Shown: positions 6,181-7,717 of the stretch, piece after piece
Layout of the letters: each line of letters starts with the position of its first letter
How positions within the stretch are numbered: the first letter of the stretch is position 1
Assembly: GCA_036258555.1 (NCBI GenBank)
Contig: DATADL010000082.1
Location: forward strand, 1-7,717
Source of the DNA: JALZEG01 sp036258555
GTDB taxonomy: Bacteria; Actinomycetota; CADDZG01; WHSQ01
Length of the DNA stretch: 7,717 nucleotides
Direction: 5' to 3'
Position numbers and translations under genes: made by a program
The notes under the pieces: model-generated
What the model was told of the DNA's origin: nothing
What the model saw: the letters and a program-made list of their open reading frames with translations, nothing else
Databases searched by the model: none

Positions 6181-7325
6181 CTCTGTCTCCGGCGCTTCGC
6201 TTTCTTCGAGCCGGCACGGGCACGGGCCGGTCCTGCGGTCGGCGTCCGGGGACGCACGGGCGCGGCCCCCACCCCCGCGGCGGCCTCGACCGGGGAGAGC
6301 ACGTCGGCGCCCCGCGCCTCGGCCCGCTCCGCGGCGCGCTGCATCTTCTCGCGCACGTTCCGGTAGCGCGGCTCGCGCTCCTTCATGATCGAGAGCACCG
6401 GCGTAGCGATGTATATCGACGAGTAGGCGCCGGCGACGATCCCGACGAACAGTGCCAGGGCGAGGTCCTTCAGCGTTGCCGCACCGGCCAGGCCCGCGCC
6501 GACGAAGAGCAGCGCAGCCACCGGGATAAGCGTCGTCATCGACGTGTTCAGCGAACGGGCGAACACCTCGTTCATCGCGAGGTTGGCCGCCCCCTGATAC
6601 GTCATCCGCCCGGTCCCTGCGTACGCGTCCGCGTCCTCCTCGACCTTGTCGAAGACGACGACGGTGTCGTACAGCGAGTACCCGAGGATCGTGAGGATCG
6701 CGATCACGGTCGACGGCGTGACCTCGAACCCGACGAGCGAGTAGACGCCGGCGGTGATGAGCAGGTCGTGTCCGAGGGCCACGATCGCCGCGATCGACAT
6801 CTTCCAGTCGAACCGCCACGCCAGGAAGGCCAGGATGACGACGACGAAGATCACGAGGGCGCGGACGGCCTTGCGCGTGATCTCGGCCCCCCACTTGCTC
6901 CCGATCCGCTGGCTGTCGGTCTCCTCGATCGTCGCGCCCACGCTCCCGCTGACGGCGTTGACGACCTCCTGCTGCAGCTCGGGGTCGGCGATCTCCGCGG
7001 TCTGCACGATGACGTCGCGGTCCCCTCCGTCGGTCGACTCCTCGACCTGGATCTGGGCGTCGTCGGCCTCGAACTCGGCGAGGGCCCCGCGCACCTCGGC
7101 GATGACCTCGGCATCGGAGAGGTCCCCCGCCGGACCGTCGGCCGCTATCGGCGCCTGGATCGCTACGCCGCCCTCGAACTCGATGCCGTAGTCGAAGCCC
7201 CGGACGATCAGCGAGCCCACGCAGATCGCAAGGATGACGCCCGAGATCACGAACCAGATGTTGCGCTTGCCGATGAAGTCGATCTTCGTCTCGCCCCGGT
7301 AGAGGCGCAGGAAAGCAGCGATCAT
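6177..7325 (-). CDS. secF: Protein translocase subunit SecF
   Basis: A membrane subunit of the SecDF complex, which uses the proton gradient to pull secreted proteins out after SecYEG/SecA transport. It has 382 residues. TM1 is at about 22-43, followed by the family signature DYGIEFEGG (45-53). A periplasmic domain of about 100 residues follows, then TM2 (about 154-171), TM3 (177-199), TM4 (204-224), TM5 (264-283) and TM6 (287-312). Conserved segments are GYSLYDTVVVFDKV (215-228, with Tyr219 in the actinobacterial form rather than the Asn seen in E. coli) and NEVFARSLNTSMTTL (252-266). The cytoplasmic tail from about 315 is Ala/Pro-rich and ends in a basic cluster, KKAKRRRQR. ATG 7325 overlaps the secD stop as ATGA, and its stop overlaps the apt start. 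Confidence 0.97.
   Translation of the reverse strand: MIAAFLRLYRGETKIDFIGKRNIWFVISGVILAICVGSLIVRGFDYGIEFEGGVAIQAPIAADGPAGDLSDAEVIAEVRGALAEFEADDAQIQVEESTDGGDRDVIVQTAEIADPELQQEVVNAVSGSVGATIEETDSQRIGSKWGAEITRKAVRALVIFVVVILAFLAWRFDWKMSIAAIVALGHDLLITAGVYSLVGFEVTPSTVIAILTILGYSLYDTVVVFDKVEEDADAYAGTGRMTYQGAANLAMNEVFARSLNTSMTTLIPVAALLFVGAGLAGAATLKDLALALFVGIVAGAYSSIYIATPVLSIMKEREPRYRNVREKMQRAAERAEARGADVLSPVEAAAGVGAAPVRPRTPTAGPARARAGSKKAKRRRQR
6187..6190 (-). promoter_or_regulatory. Ribosome binding site of apt
   Basis: GGAG on the minus strand, inside the end of secF, lies six bases before GTG 6180. It decides the apt start against the longer open frame. Confidence 0.5.
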
Positions 7326-7717
7326 GCCGGCGCTCCCGCCGTGTCGCGCGCGCCGACGGCGGATCCGCCGAGGTACTTCGTCCTGCCGAGCAGCACCATC
7401 GCGGGGCGGATGAGGAAGTACGCGAGGAGGACGTCGACGGCCGTGGACAACCCGAGAGTCAGCGCGAACCCCCGGACCGGGCCGACGGCCAGGAAGAACA
7501 GGATGACGGCGCCGATCCCCGTGACGAAGTCGGCGACGAGGATCGTCTTGATCGCGCTGTCCGATCCTCTCTGGACCGCGGCTCTCAAGCTCTTGCCCGA
7601 CCGCACCTCGTCCTTGAGGCGCTCGAAGGCGACGATGAACGAGTCGGCCGCGATCCCGACCGAGACGTCGGGGTTGTCTCTGACGCTCGCGGGCGTCGCA
7701 GGGATCATCGTCTCGGT
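7322..7717 (-). CDS. secD: Protein translocase subunit SecD, C-terminal part (5' side disrupted at window edge)
   Basis: This is the partner of SecF. From base 7666 down the protein reads VSVGIAADSFIVAFER and continues through LKDEVRSGKS. TM5 follows (TILVADFVTGIGAVILFFLAVG) and TM6 (RGFALTLGLSTAVDVLLAYF and on), with a short tail ending at TGA 7324-7322. That is the last third of SecD's membrane part in the actinobacterial form. The frame stays open to the right edge, but residues encoded by 7667-7709 (MIPATPASVRDNPD) are not SecD-like. The expected residues GLSLTLAGVAGIIVS are encoded on the opposite strand of those same bases. The ATG at 7708 is therefore not a start, and the gene must continue outside. 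The stop overlaps the secF ATG (ATGA, 7325-7322). Confidence 0.93.
   Translation of the reverse strand, partial: TETMIPATPASVRDNPDVSVGIAADSFIVAFERLKDEVRSGKSLRAAVQRGSDSAIKTILVADFVTGIGAVILFFLAVGPVRGFALTLGLSTAVDVLLAYFLIRPAMVLLGRTKYLGGSAVGARDTAGAPA
7333..7337 (-). promoter_or_regulatory. Ribosome binding site of secF
   Basis: GGGAG on the minus strand, within the last secD codons, lies seven bases before ATG 7325 and supports that start. Confidence 0.5.
7659..7717. other. secD: Inverted segment within secD (likely foldback or strand-switch artefact)
   Basis: ACCGAGAC (7659-7666) and GTCTCGGT (7710-7717) are perfect 8-bp inverted repeats around 43 bases. Read on the plus strand from 7659, the segment encodes TETSGLSLTLAGVAGIIVSV without a stop. 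This is the SecD stretch that should immediately precede VGIAADSF on the minus strand. Turning the 43 bases around restores a continuous SecD reading frame on the minus strand. The second repeat ends exactly at the last base. A strand switch during sequencing or assembly, ending the contig, is the simplest explanation; a real 43-bp inversion cannot be excluded. Confidence 0.85.

Noticed and set aside
2608..6366. 1252-codon open frame on the plus strand across PBP, rel, the DUF7662-like gene and apt
   Set aside because: It is fully antisense to genes with intact catalytic motifs. Its translation is low-complexity Arg/Leu/Asp/Val-rich, as produced by the complement of GC-rich third positions, and has no recognisable domain.
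5650..6894. 414-residue frame extending apt upstream
   Set aside because: Upstream of 6180 it is a frame-shifted shadow of secF. GTG 6180 has a Shine-Dalgarno, a GTGA overlap and matches the usual Apt length.
7322..7708. ATG at 7708 as a genuine start of a short SecD-like protein
   Set aside because: The first residues lie in the inverted segment and do not resemble SecD, and the family needs several hundred more N-terminal residues.

Overview
The window is high-GC bacterial DNA, packed with genes and without a gene-free stretch longer than about 80 bases. It most likely comes from an actinomycete, probably an uncultured lineage. The signs are the gene order secD-secF-apt-rel-dtd, the SecF motif GYSLYDTVVVFDKV and SecD motif ADSFIVAFERLKDEV (forms I associate with Actinomycetota), the basic SecF tail, and a penicillin-binding lipoprotein resembling mycobacterial PBP-lipo. 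No phage, IS, CRISPR, tRNA or rRNA is visible. Lineage is inferred from protein motifs only.

Left part, plus strand (2-715): the 3' half of a transketolase C-terminal-subunit gene, then, 12 bases on, a 78-residue two-helix membrane protein that I do not recognise. This pair converges on a long minus-strand operon. The two converging stop codons share one CTAG palindrome at 712-715.

Minus-strand operon (7717 down to 712), in transcription order: secD (3' part only), secF, apt, a small DUF7662-like protein, rel (bifunctional ppGpp synthetase/hydrolase), a MecA_N-type penicillin-binding lipoprotein, and dtd (D-aminoacyl-tRNA deacylase). Three junctions are 4-base ATGA/GTGA stop-start overlaps (secD/secF, secF/apt, PBP/dtd), which implies translational coupling. 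The apt/DUF7662 and DUF7662/rel junctions are looser. The set joins protein export, purine salvage, the stringent response, wall synthesis and translation quality control.

Two places deserve attention. First, a near-perfect 18-bp inverted repeat (5213-5280) fills the gap before rel. Its outer end supplies the stop codon of the DUF7662-like gene, and it contains a possible 11-codon leader ORF in frame with rel. Second, the last ~50 bases (7667-7717) are inverted relative to the secD gene. The plus strand there encodes the SecD segment GLSLTLAGVAGIIVSV, which belongs on the minus strand immediately upstream of VGIAADSF. This inversion lies between two 8-base inverted repeats, the second ending exactly at the window edge. 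It looks like an assembly or strand-switch foldback rather than biology, and the apparent secD start near the edge is not real.

I do not see a convincing new multi-gene system. The best candidates for new biology are the DUF7662 gene plus hairpin placed between apt and rel, and the PBP between rel and dtd.
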